A DNA stretch of 64,000 bases, taken from contig NW_027395283.1 of the NCBI RefSeq assembly GCF_027580225.2, positions 6,638,501 through 6,702,500 on the forward strand. The letters run 5' to 3'. Below the pieces are notes generated by a model. The model was not told the DNA's origin. It worked only from the letters and a program-made list of their open reading frames with translations, and ran no database searches. How positions within the stretch are numbered: the stretch's first letter is position 1; every line of letters begins with the position of its first letter. Positions 25,292 to 35,786 of the stretch are shown here, one piece after another. Source of the stretch: Misgurnus anguillicaudatus. Its lineage: Eukaryota; Chordata; Actinopteri; Cypriniformes; Cobitidae. The position numbers and the translations under genes were made by a program.

Positions 25292-26655
25292 ATGTCAGGT
25301 TCAGCTGATTTGGAAATGTTTCGGAAAAGCGCAGTTAGATCTGTTTGCTGTTTCAGAGCAACCCATTGGCACCTGTTTTATTCATTATCCGAGGGAACAC
25401 TCGGCGTGAATGCACTGGCACACAGCTGGCCGCGGGGTTTCCCCCCCAGTAAGCTTTATTGCGCAAACACTGTGCAAGTCAGGGAGGACGAGGAGCGCAT
25501 TCTATTAGTTGCGCCGTATCGGACAACTAGGAATTGGTTTTACAGAGTCACTCTCCTCGCGTCAGTCCCTCCCTGGCTGATTCCCTGGCACATTATGGCA
25601 CTCGCGCCCCGATCTGTGGAACCCCCATGTGTGGTCTCTGGACGGGGCGCGGAGGTTTTAGGTGATTTACCACACTCGGTATCTAACACCATCTCTGCAG
25701 CGCGAGCGCCGTCTACGAGACAGGCGTACTCGCTAAAATGGAATCTGTTCGTTGATTGGTGTGCTTCTCACGAGAAGACATCCGAAAATGCTTGATCAGA
25801 CTCGTGCTTATTTATCTCCTTTGCTTGGACAGAAGGCTGTCTCCCTTTATCATTAAAATGGATATCACTGCGATATCCGCGCACCACGCTCCGATAAACA
25901 GTCGGACAGTGGGTCAGCACGACCTGGTTGTTAAGTTTTTGAGAGGCGCACGAAGGCTGCATCCTTCTCGTCCTCCCTCTATTCCTCCTTGGGACCTGTC
26001 CGTGGTGCTGAAAGCTTAAACGGGACATCCACTTTGAGCCTCTGCATTCTGTGAGTGTAGAGTTTCTAACTTTCAAAATTCTTAACACTCCTTGCTTTGG
26101 CTTCGATAAAAAGGATAGGGGATCTTCATGCATTTTCGGTCAACGATTCGTGCCTACAGTTCGGGCCCGCTGAATTCATTTTAATATTGAGACCCCGGCC
26201 CGGCTACGTGCCCAAAATTCCCACTACTCCATTCAGAGACGAAGTGGTGAACTTGCAAGCGCTGCCCTTGGAGGTGGCAGACCCAGCCGTGGCTTTATTA
26301 TGTCCGGTGCGTGCGCTACGTGTGTATGTAACTCGGATGCAAAGCTTTAGAACCTCAGAACAGCTCTTTGTTTGTTACGGTGGTCAGCAGAAGGGGAATG
26401 CTGTCGCCAAGCAGAGGATGTCCCATTGGATTGTGGACACTATTACCCTTGCGTATGAAAAGCAGGGTATTTCTTGCCCGTTTAATCTGCGTGCACATTC
26501 TACGAGAAGTGTAGCATCATTTGGGCATTGGCTCGTGGTTCCTCTCTAACTGACATTTACAGAGCTGCTGGCTGGGCGACACTTAATACATTCACTAAAT
26601 TCTATAGTGTTCGTGTTGAGCCGGTATCCTCTCGAGTTCTCTCGTCAGATCAGTG
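25292..26655 (+). pseudogene. DIRS gag leader / methylase-like / tyrosine recombinase remnant
   Basis: A gag-type start (MSGSADLEMF) at 25292 is fused to the end of the RT polyprotein (HLFYSLSEGTLGVNALAHSW), showing that nearly all of gag, RT and RNase H are deleted at about 25355. The methylase-like tail (APYRTTRNWF) follows, then the start of the recombinase (SNTISAARAPSTRQAYSLKW) to a stop at about 25795. Further frames carry IKRIGDLHAFSVNDSCLQF (26097 onward) and the catalytic LRAHSTRSVAS with H-x-x-R, then a frameshift into RAAGWATLNTFTKFYSVR, which holds the nucleophile Tyr. The key recombinase residues survive here, unlike the copy at 49531, but frameshifts and stops destroy the reading frame. 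Confidence 0.85.
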
Positions 26656-27273
26656 AGAACATAGAGGAACGGCTCCTGTGTCGGCTTGGAGCCTTTCTTT
26701 TCGGTGCTGCACAACCGCACCAGTATGGAAGCCAGTTAAGGCAAAAACGTTACAAAAACTGTTTTTTGTCTCCTCCACCGCTTGGTGGCCGATGTTGCGG
26801 AGCATCGGCTGCCAGCCTCTCACTAGATGTATCCTTGACAATCTGGGTGAGGCTAGCGCCCACATTGCGCCTCCTAGTGGTTTCTTTGTGAGTATTTCCG
26901 TGGAAAGTTTCTGATTTACCACGTTTCCCTTAGCGGAGTTCGTTCCGCGCTTCTCTAGTGTTGCTAAGAGAGTGTATTTTTTATAGACCTCGTGTCTTTT
27001 TATCCATCACCTTAGTGGTAGACCCCTAGAGGGTTTTCTTTCCGCAGCGATCTTAGTCCCGCCTGACGAGTTCGCTTCCCAGTTCGCCTAGTCACTATCG
27101 TGGGTTAAGGAACAAGTAGTGACCGGCCTCTGCTTCAACCCCTTTTCCGTTCCCTAAAAGAGGAGAGTCGGAGGGTTTACGCAGGCACTGGAAGGGTCAG
27201 CTTCAGTGGCGCTTTGGTAGGGATTCCCAATTCGTCGGTCACGACGTGACGTCGTAGTGACCGACTGAAAGGG

Positions 27274-27631
27274 AACGTCTCGGTTACATATGTAACCCTC
27301 GTTCCCTGAAGGAAGGGAACGGAGACGTCACGTCCCGTCGCCACAGTTTGCTGTTCCACTGCTGATATCGGCCGGACATTTTTCTTTCTGTCCAGCTTTC
27401 TCAGCCAAAAATAGCTGATTTGATAACTGCACCTGCCGCTCATTAAATACCTGTGTGGCGGGGCGGCGCCGGCAGATGCAATTATCTGCATGCCAAGTTC
27501 ATTGGCGTTTTAAAGGTTTCTCGAAGCAGATAGGTCACCCGCGAAGCGGTTCCCAATTCGTCGGTCACGACGTGACGTCTCCGTTCCCTTCCTTCAGGGA
27601 ACGAGGGTTACATATGTAACCGAGACGTTTT
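27274..27631. repeat. DIRS right-end palindrome
   Basis: The segment AACGTCTCGGTTACATATGT at 27274 is inverted at the extreme right end, as is the adjoining AACCCTCGTTCCCTGAAGG. The arms (about 27274-27331 and 27573-27630) enclose the inverted terminal repeat. The core GTTACATATGTAAC is itself palindromic. Confidence 0.88.
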
Positions 27632-27791
27632 ATTTGCAAATGCTGGATAATGTTGACCTTTTATATTTTGCCTAAATTTTACATTTTACAAACCATTAAT
27701 ATGTCCTGTGTCTTATGATACAAACATTTTGCTCTATAAATTTTTACTCTTTCAGGTATTTGTGTAATAATCTGGTATTTATATTTTACAG

Positions 27792-29567
27792 TCATGAGTC
27801 TAATCTTCCTGAAGTCCTGAACACATTCAGATCAAATCTGAGGAAGAATTTTGAGTGTTTGTATGAGGTAACATCAAATAAGAGAAACCCAACACTACTG
27901 AATGAGATCTACACAGAGCTCTACATCACAGAGAGTGAAAGTGGAGAGATCAGTAATGAACATGAGGTGAGACAGATTGAGACACAATCCAGAAGAACAA
28001 CAACAGAGGAGACACCAATCAAATGTAATGACATCTTTAAACCTTTACCTGAACAAGACAAACACATCAGAAGTGTGCTGACAAAGGGAGTCGCTGGCAT
28101 TGGAAAAACAGTCTCTGTACAGAAGTTCATTCTGGACTGGGCTGAAGAGAAAGAGAATCAGGACGTCCACCTCATATTTCCACTTCCTTTCAGAGAGATC
28201 AATTTGATGAAGGACAAAACACTCAGTCTTTTAGATCTTCTTCATCTTTTCTTCCCACAAACAAAAGAAATGGAAATCTTCAGTGATGAATATAAAGTGT
28301 TGTTCATCTTTGATGGTTTGGATGAGTGTCGTCTGTCTCTGGATTTTCACAGCAGTGTGAGGTTGTGTGATGTAAGTGAATCAACCTCAGTGAACGTGAT
28401 GCTGACAAACCTCATCGAGGGGAATCTGTTTCCCTCTGCTCTCATCTGGATCACCTCCAGACCAGCAGCAGCTGATCTCATCCCCTCTGAGTGTGTTGAT
28501 CGAGTCACAGAGGTACGAGGCTTCACTGATCCACAGAAGGAGGAATACTTCAGGAAGAGAATCAGTGATGAGAGTCTGTCTGATCAAATCATCTCACACC
28601 TGAAGTCATCCAGGAGTCTCTACATCATGTGTCACATCCCAGTTTTCTGCTGGATTTCAGTCACTGTTCTAGAGAGAATGTTGAGTGAAGCAGAGAGAAG
28701 AAAGATCCCCAAGACTCTCACTCAAATGTACACACACTTCCTGATCATTCAGACAAACATCAAACATCAGAAGGACTATGAGAAGAAAGATGAAGACATG
28801 ATCTTCAAACTGGGAAAACTGGCTTTTGAGCAGCTTGTGAAAGGCAATCTGATCTTCTATGATGAAGACCTGAGAGAGTGTGACATTGATGTAGCAGAAG
28901 CATCAGTGTACTCAGGATTGTGTACTCAGATCTTCAGAGAGGAGTTTGGTTTGTATCAGGGGAAAGTTTACTGCTTTGTTCATCTCACCATCCAGGAACA
29001 TCTAGCAGCTCTTTATGCTCACATCTCCTTCACAAACAACAACACAAATGTGTTTAAATCAGTTTGGTTTTCTATAACTTTAAAACAGGATTCATTATTT
29101 GAGTTACATCATCGAGCTGTAGATGTATCTTTACAGAGTAAGAATGGACATCTGGATCTTTTCCTGCGTTTTCTTCTGGGTCTTTCACTGGAGTCCAATC
29201 AGATTCTCTTACAGGATCTACTGACACAGATGAGAAGATGCTCCTACAAGAAAGAGAAAACTGTTAAGTACATTAAAGAGAAGATAAATGAGAATCTGTC
29301 TACAGAGAAATCCATCAATCTGATTCACTGTCTGAATGAACTGGGTGATGATTCACTGCTGCAGGAGATTCAACATTATGTAAAATCTTCATCAGTAGGA
29401 AAGACCAAACTCTCCTCTTCACAGTGGGCAGCTTTAGTTTTTGTGTTGTTGACGTCTGAGCAGCATTTCGATGAACTTAATCTAAATGAATTTATTGGAG
29501 ATAAAAATACAGCAGATGAAGTTCTTGTGAGACTGCAGCTTGTGATTAAAGAAACCAAAAAACTCAA
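27792..29567 (+). CDS. NLR gene main exon: FISNA-NACHT-winged helix
   Basis: This exon encodes about 592 residues of a fish NLR (NLRC3-like), a cytosolic innate immune sensor with an ATP-driven oligomerisation switch. FISNA occupies roughly residues 1-75 ([20 protein letters not shown]). NACHT follows: Walker A GVAGIGKT at about residue 99, the [12 protein letters not shown]alker B at about 170, and a sensor segment [16 protein letters not shown] near 220. Winged-helix and HD2 parts follow, with [16 protein letters not shown] near 394. The acceptor is ATATTTTACAG|T and the donor CTCAA|GTAAGT; both are phase 2 and the length is divisible by three. An earlier ATG at 27715 is in the intron and not needed. 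No stop or frameshift is present. LRR exons follow downstream. Expression and ligand cannot be inferred. Confidence 0.93.
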
Positions 29568-29606
29568 GTAAGTAAAACTAACAACAATCACATGACTGTT
29601 TTCATA

Positions 29607-29698
29607 TTAAAGCAACACTATGTAGTTTTCCATGTTAGATTGGCTTACGGCTCCCACATGACGTTGAAAAGCGCAACAGTGCAATTGTGTTGCTTTAA
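29607..29698. mobile_element. Short TTAA-flanked MITE
   Basis: 92 bp bounded by TTAAAGCAACACTATGTAG and GTGTTGCTTTAA. A related right end occurs near 11970. Non-coding, in NLR intron 3. Confidence 0.7.
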
Positions 29699-30225
29699 TA
29701 CAATTAATTTAATTACTTTATGATTTTATTTTGAACTCTTACTTTGGAAGAATCTTTTCTAACAAAAGTCATTTTCTTAATGTTGTACATAAATCAGCAG
29801 TCAATCTCAAAAAACTTCCCAACATTCTGCCAATATAAAAAGTGTCCAGTTTTCTTGATGTTCTAAGAACGTTTCTGTTTTGTCTGAACGTTAGATGAAT
29901 GTTACATTCTACCATTTTCAAACGTTATGACAATTTCATGTTTTAATTTTCACACAATGTTTAAAACAACAACTTATCTACCAACTGCTACAGAATTACA
30001 CTAACTTTACATTACCATAACAAATGTGTTTTATATACACAAAGTTAACACAACCAGGGAAGAACTAGTAAACAAAAAGTCAAGGGTCAAGAGTCCAACT
30101 AAAACAAACACTAATCAACACCATGGTGACTTTAAATTAAACAAATCATCAACATCTAAACCTAGTAACTGAATTGTGTTTTCTACAGCAATATTTTTAC
30201 AGAACATTCAGAAATAATGTTTTAT

Positions 30226-30464
30226 GGGGTGGTTTCCCAGATAGGGATTAGCTTAAGCCAGGACTAGGCCTTAGTTTAATTATGAAATATAAATTGTTTT
30301 AACAAACACACCTTACTAAAAACATTACTTGTGTGCATTTTAAGGCAAAACAAATGGCATTGATGTATTTTAAAATATGTCAGTGCAAGTTGTTTTCAGT
30401 TTGGACAGCTATTACATTTACTTTAGTCTAGGACTAGTCTAATCCCTGTCTGGGAAACCACCCC
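30226..30464. mobile_element. MITE, GGGGTGGTTTCCC family, copy 2
   Basis: Same ends and length as copy 1 at 18587; lies in the left palindrome arm. Confidence 0.85.
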
Positions 30465-31379
30465 TATAAGTTTTAAAATAATAAAATGCAATGTTTCTCT
30501 ATCATATGGCTGCCGATATGGCCAAAAAATTTATCACGATATACTTCTTCATTTCGGTCGATACCGTATAAATCCGATAACGGTATGCATATTAAAAAAG
30601 CCTCAGAAAAAACTGCCAAGAATGCCTTCAATGGATGTCTGAACTAAAAACAAATCTCTGAAATAAATTGCAAGTATTCGTCACCACCGTCAGATATTTA
30701 TAAAAAGCAATAAAATCAGACAACTACAGGGTCAACTGCATTCCTGAGGACCCCATTTTCAAACCTTCAGCTCTACTGCATGCTTCAAGATCACTCAAGC
30801 TCCTGTATGTTTGCTATTTTCTTTTAAACTTCTTCATATTTTTGGACACTGCTACTGTGACAACCATAACATGTCAACACCGTCATCTTTGTATAAAAAA
30901 TATTAGATTAGATCATGAAATAAATGTATAATTTTTCACTATCTAGCTTGCTAAGCAATAACAAGTAGATCAGTAATTTTTATTTTTCTTACAGTATGTA
31001 ACATTAAATACTACAATAATTTTAGGGTCACGTTGACTTATATTTTCTCCACATATTACTATAATAGCTAATTGAACAAAACTATAGACTAACACAGATG
31101 GAACTATGAAAGTCAATACTATGACTGAATAAATCCATAATATATCAAAACAGAAACACAACCCGGTGGCCCAATTTATTTTCAGAGGTTTGTTTTTGGT
31201 TCAGACATCCATTGAAGGCATTCTTGGCAGTTTTTCCTGAGGCTTTTTTAATATGCATACCGTTATCGGATTTATACCGTACCGACCGAAATGGAGAAGT
31301 ATATCGTGCTAAAAATTTTGTCCATATCGTCCAGCCATATGATAGAGAAACATTGCATTTTATTATTTTAAAACTTATA

Positions 31380-31617
31380 GGGGTGGTTTCCCAGACAGGG
31401 ATTAGACTAGTCCTAAACTAAAGTAAATGTAATAGCTGTCCAAACTGAAAACAACTTGCACTGACATATTTTAAAATACATCAATGCCATTTGTTTTCCC
31501 TTAAAATGCAAAAAGTAATGTTTTTAGTAAGGTGTGTTTGTTAAAACAATTTATATTTCATAATTAAACTAAGGCCTAGTCCTGGCTTAAGATAATCCCT
31601 GTCTGGGAAACCACCCC
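31380..31617 (-). mobile_element. MITE, GGGGTGGTTTCCC family, copy 3
   Basis: The inverted partner of copy 2 in the right palindrome arm. It was evidently present before the arm was duplicated. Confidence 0.85.
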
Positions 31618-32049
31618 ATAAAACATTATTTCTGAATGTTCTGTAAAAATATTGCTGTAGAAAACACAATTCACTTATTAGGTTTAGATGTTGATGATTT
31701 GTTTCATTTAAAGTCACCATGGTGTTGATTAGTGTTTGTTTTAGTTGGACTCTTGACCCTTGACTTTTTGTTTACTAGTTCTTCCCTGGTTGTGTTAACT
31801 TTGTGTATATAAAACACATTTGTTATGATAATGTAAAGTTAGTGTAATTCTGTAGCAGTTGGTAGATAAGTTGTTTTAAACATTGTGTGAAAATTAAAAC
31901 ATGAAATTGTCATAACGTTTGAAAATGGTAGAATCTAACATTCATCTAACGCTCAGACAACACAGAAACGTTCTTATAATGTCAAGAAAACTGAACACTT
32001 TTTATATTGGCAGAATGTTGGGAACTTTTTTGAGATTGACTGCTGAACA

Positions 32050-32851
32050 TTAAAGGACAAGTTGGGTATTTTACACTTAAAGTCCTGTTTTCAGATTGTT
32101 TATGATGAAATAGAACGGTTTTGACTGAAATTTCAACATATGCGGCTTCCCAGAGAATTTTTGGGTGTTTGTGTTTCAGCTCCTACCTTAACAATGGGTT
32201 TAATGGTGCACTGGAACAATCCTTCCTAAAATGCATTAAACTTTTGTTTACAAAGACGTAAAACTCAGCGAGTGGTCAGGGATGTTCACTGATATGCTCA
32301 CACAAAAATCGCTGCAAAAGATGCTTTCCAACAGCTGTTTTATCGTAGTTTTTGTCCAACTCCATTGACTTGTATTAGATGTGCTGTGAGGTACGGTATT
32401 ACTCCGCCGCCGGAAACGTTGTTTCTATTCTTGCAATTGGCAAAGGTGGATTATCGCCACCACCTGGTCTGGAGTGTCTATTATTCAAGCTCTCAGCGGA
32501 AGAATGTACAGGTATGAGGCGTTTGGAAAAATAGGTCCACAAGTTAACAACGGATGCTAAAACAGCTGTTAGAAAGCATCTTTTGCAGCGATTTTTGTGT
32601 GAGCATATCAGTGAACACCCCTGACCACTCGCTGAGTTTCAAGTCTTTGTAAACGAAAGTTGAATGCATTTTAGGAAGGATTGTTCCAGTGCACTTATAC
32701 ACCCATTGTAGAGGTGGGGGGTGATACAATAAACACCCAAAAGTTTTCGGGCCAGCATCATATGTCCAAATTTCTGTCAAAACTGTTCTATTTCATCATA
32801 AACAATCTGAAAACAGGCCTTTAAGTGTAAAATACCGAACTTGTCCTTTAA
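32050..32851. mobile_element. TTAA-flanked fold-back element (Kolobok-like)
   Basis: TTAA at both ends with termini AAGGACAAGTTGGGTATTTT and AAAATACCGAACTTGTCCTT. The inverted arms extend about 300 bp: CAGATTGTTTATGATGAAAT, TGCACTGGAACAATCCTTCC and ACTCAGCGAGTGGTCAGGG have partners in the other half. Starts four bases beyond the big palindrome. Non-coding. Confidence 0.8.
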
Positions 32852-33082
32852 CTACAAGAAACCACACGTTTAAGAGGGAAGTAGCCCCTTGACCTGTGTT
32901 TAACAAGCGTTTTTACATGTGACATGTGAACGGCCACAGGACGCCGTAATGTATCGAAATATCGGAAATGTGTTTAGAAACCATATCACTGTTATCGAAA
33001 AATATTATACTGTGAGATATATTGATATTGAATTATTGTCCAGTCCTGCTCTATCATTTACATAACAAGCAAATAAGTCTAT

Positions 33083-33265
33083 AAAACAATTGTTGTTTTA
33101 AACATTGTGTGAACATTAAAACATGACATTGACATAACGTTTGAAAATGGTAGAATCTAACATTCATCTAACATTCAGACAACCCAGAAACATTCTTAGA
33201 ACATTATGAAAACTGAACACTTTTTATGTTGGCAGAACGTTTTTGGGAACTTTCAGGGAACGTTA
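33083..33265. repeat. Third partial copy of the palindrome outer arm
   Basis: Matches about 31872-32035 in direct orientation: TTGTTTTAAACATTGTGTGA, AAACATGACATTGACATAAC and ACTGAACACTTTTTATGTTGG. Identity is lower than between the two palindrome arms. Confidence 0.8.
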
Positions 33266-33351
33266 TTATAACTTTTCTCTGTTAGCTGAGGGTCAAACAA
33301 TATCTTGTCCATTATGAACACAAACACTTGAGGAAATAAGATCAAGTATTC

Positions 33352-33578
33352 AGTGTGAGTCATGAACTCAATACAGATTTATGAAGAAATGTTCATGTGG
33401 TTTAGGACATCTAACACTAATAGTCAGCTGTGTGATGGATTTATTTGACATTTAAACACACAGTGTCTCAGTTACTGAGGGATTGAAAGAGGAACATTAC
33501 ATGAAGAGATGGAGGTTAGAGATTTGTGTCAAACTTTGTAGTTTTGTATAATTCACATAAAGTCTCTGTTCTCTACAG
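33352..33578 (+). repeat. Duplicated intron segment ahead of LRR exon 1
   Basis: Nearly identical, base for base, to 59801-60028, ending at the same polypyrimidine/acceptor TCTCTGTTCTCTACAG. A further matching stretch (about 33314-33343) aligns to 59094-59122. Confidence 0.92.
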
Positions 33579-33752
33579 GTTGATGATGTGTTATATCACA
33601 GATGAAGGTTGTGTTGCTCTGACTTCAGCTCTGAGATCAAACCCATCACACCTGAGAGAACTGGATCTGACTTTAAATAATCTCAGAGATTCAGGAGTGA
33701 AGCTGATCTCTGATGTACTGAAGAATCCTGACTGTAAACTGAAGATACTGAA
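33579..33752 (+). CDS. NLR gene LRR exon 1
   Basis: 174 nt, phase 2 in and out, between TCTCTACAG|G and GAA|GTAAGA. It encodes 58 residues: LMMCYITDEGCVALTSALRS, NPSHLRELDLTLNNL, then RDSGVKLISDVLKNPDC and KLKILK. This is the standard two-repeat LRR exon of fish NLR genes, of ribonuclease-inhibitor type; it forms the ligand-sensing or autoinhibitory arc. It joins in frame to the main exon (the split codon forms Lys). The acceptor side is duplicated at the third LRR exon. An upstream ATG at 33526 lies in the intron. Confidence 0.92.
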
Positions 33753-34634
33753 GTAAGATTGTGATCAGACAGAAATCACATATAGATTATAGTGAGACTA
33801 TATAGAGATCATAACATCTGTAATGGATTTATAGACACTAGTCAACATTGAAAGTGGATCATAAAAGTTAATCTTAGGGTGTTTTCAGACCTGTAGATCA
33901 ATTGATTTGTTTTGAAACCGGGGGTTAAATGGCTACAATGTTGGTTCAGTTCTCATACACAAGGTAATATTTCCAAATGAAGCAGACTTTGTTAATACAA
34001 GTCATGTGTGTGTAAATTTTCCTTTAATTGCTCAGAGTGCATCTGTTTATTTTCTGTGATTCTGCTTAAATTGTCTGTCAGGATTAGAGCCCGAAGCCAT
34101 TTGTTTTGAGAATAGTGGCTGGCTGATGAAGTTATTGGCTGGCTAGCCGGCTCAGCCAAAACCTAAATGACTGCAGCAGCCGCCAAACTTTTCATAGCTG
34201 CAAATGACTGAAGCTGCCACTACATGTCTACAGATGTATATGTTATACTGATTAACTAGATCTCAATCTTTCCAGGTAATGAGAAAATGAGACTGAGAAA
34301 AACTGTAATATAAACACACACTGTTATCAGTATTATTTTGGACAAAGTTTTGCACATTTCACTTCAATGTACACTGAATCATGCGTCGTGAATTAGCAAT
34401 GTGGAAACGATGGTTTGTTACTGCAGTTATATCACGTTCAGTGCTATAAATTTCTCCGTTCCAGAATATTTGGTTCATAACATCAATCTTTGATTCAGGT
34501 TTGTGCAACCGTGCCCTGAAGATTTAACAAAAGTCTGGGTAGGTCTAAGCTTAAAAAAAGTAAGTAGGAATTAGGAAAAAAAATGCATCGCTTCTTCTGT
34601 AGCAATTTTAATTGGTCGTCATCCCTGTGAGTCT
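33753..34634. other. NLR intron after LRR exon 1
   Basis: Non-coding. Apart from scattered low-complexity text I see no repeat ends or genes here. Confidence 0.5.
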
Positions 34635-34887
34635 CTGGCCGTTTCTCAATCCGAAGACTGCAGCCTCCGGAGGTCGCATTTTTACGCTGCATACGTCATC
34701 AAGACTGTCTTATTTCAAAAGATTAACAATTATAAAGTTTATTCTTAGTTAATCGTAAATTGTTGTAATATGCGTATGGCTTGCGAATGTAATGCTCAGT
34801 TAACTTAAATAAACTAGGCTTGATGACGTATGCAGCCTGCATATGCGACCTCTGCAGGCTGCAACCTTTCGATTGAGAAACGGCCAG
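34635..34887. mobile_element. MITE with GGCCGTTTCTCAAT termini
   Basis: CTGGCCGTTTCTCAAT and ATTGAGAAACGGCCAG are exact inverted ends. The arms extend inward with GCTGCATACGTCATCAAG and its inverted partner CTTGATGACGTATGCAGC. 253 bp, non-coding; Harbinger-like by appearance, with no confirmed target duplication. Confidence 0.8.
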
Positions 34888-35107
34888 CTGTGTATCGTAG
34901 CAACGAGTGAGCACAAGACTGTGCTGTTATGAAACCAGTCGGAAAATAGTTCCCTTTCAAGAGATACTTGACGCTGTGTCATGTAATGACATTATGGGGA
35001 ACGCTATGCAGCGTGACGCATGTGAATATTCTTTCCAACTAGGTCTATATATAGACACTGGCGGATGACGTCATGTGACGTCGCAATGCGAGGCTATAAA
35101 TAGGTAA

Positions 35108-35247
35108 GGGATAATGTAGAGGCAGCCGGTAGTTATTGGGAAATAAGCCCCGACAGTGTGATCAGGACCAGACGCGAAGCGGAGGGTCTTGTATCACACT
35201 GAAGGGGCTTATTTCCCGATAACTACCGGCTGCCTCTACATTATCCC
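35108..35247. repeat. 54-bp-arm hairpin
   Basis: Arms 35108-35161 and 35194-35247 are almost perfect inverted repeats (GGGATAATGTAGAGGCAGCC and GGCTGCCTCTACATTATCCC) around a 32-bp loop containing GACGCGAAGCGGAGGG. Confidence 0.9.
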
Positions 35248-35775
35248 GCTTATTACACGGCTACTTGCCACATAAGAAAAAAAACTGGACATGAATATGA
35301 ATTTGAAACGTTTTATTGGCATATTTGTTTTAAATTAACATTTTTATCCTTCCGCGAAACTTTGCACAGATGCATAAAATGACCGTAATACCTTATTAAT
35401 ATCCTCTGCTTCATACTTGTCTGTCTCCATTTTTTTCTCTTTTAGCCAGTCTTTGAGAAGTTTTAATGCCCATTCTGTATTTTTGTGTGTGTTGGCTTCG
35501 TAGCTGTCATGCTCTATTTTGTCAAGTTCAGTCTCAGTAAGCTGTCTGTGTCTTGTCGTGGTTGTCCAGTGTATGTCACAAGATGGCGCCAAACAAACAG
35601 TAATCTTTATTGATCTTTATTGGCGCGGAGCGATTTTACTCGTAAAAGTAGTACCGGCTATGCGTTATTATTTTGGAGCGGTTATTATTCGAAAAGAATG
35701 AACCTGCAAATGTCTCAACTGACCAATCAGAATCAAGCATTCCAGAGAGCCGTGTAATAAGGGGAGATAATGTAG
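35236..35775. mobile_element. TIR element carrying a DUF3504/Crypton-like fragment
   Basis: Left CTACATTATCCCGCTTATTA and right reverse complement CTACATTATCTCCCCTTATT, both continuing into CACGGCT, are about 30-bp inverted termini. The interior encodes a minus-strand recombinase-like N-terminus. The left terminus is shared with the right arm of the 35108 hairpin. Confidence 0.65.
35344..35592 (-). pseudogene. DUF3504/Crypton-type recombinase N-terminal fragment
   Basis: Minus-strand frame of 82 codons. It reads [19 protein letters not shown], then [16 protein letters not shown] and [15 protein letters not shown]. The pattern of an acidic E-L-D-K stretch followed by N-T-x-x-x-x-x-W-A-L-K-L-x-K-D-W-L resembles the N-terminal core-binding region of Crypton tyrosine recombinases and their domesticated relatives (KIAA1958/QRICH1/ZMYM group). 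No catalytic domain is present. The frame opens on TTG, with no ATG. Assignment is from memory of the family pattern and is moderate. Confidence 0.55.
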
Positions 35776-35786
35776 GTCAAACAGCT

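Larger units (their letters stand above)
24808..27631 (+). mobile_element. DIRS-type retrotransposon, internally deleted
   Basis: Starts GTTCCCTTTCAGTCGGTCAC and has an inverted partner of its left terminus (about 24808-25010) at 27380-27600. The right end carries the extra internal-complement and palindromic segment (27274-27631) expected of DIRS elements. Only a gag leader, the last part of the RT polyprotein and the recombinase remain, all broken. Inserted in NLR intron 2, 17 bases past the donor. Closely related at its ends to the copy at 47349-51509. Confidence 0.9.
29794..32046. repeat. 2.25-kb palindrome, ~876-bp near-identical arms
   Basis: The left arm (29794-30670) and right arm (31172-32046) are reverse complements with only scattered differences; a 501-bp spacer separates them. 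Each arm carries one copy of the GGGGTGGTTTCCC MITE at the same position. Landmarks include GGATTTATACCG near the inner edge and TCAGCAGTCAATCTC at the outer edge. No coding frame extends through either arm. Confidence 0.95.
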
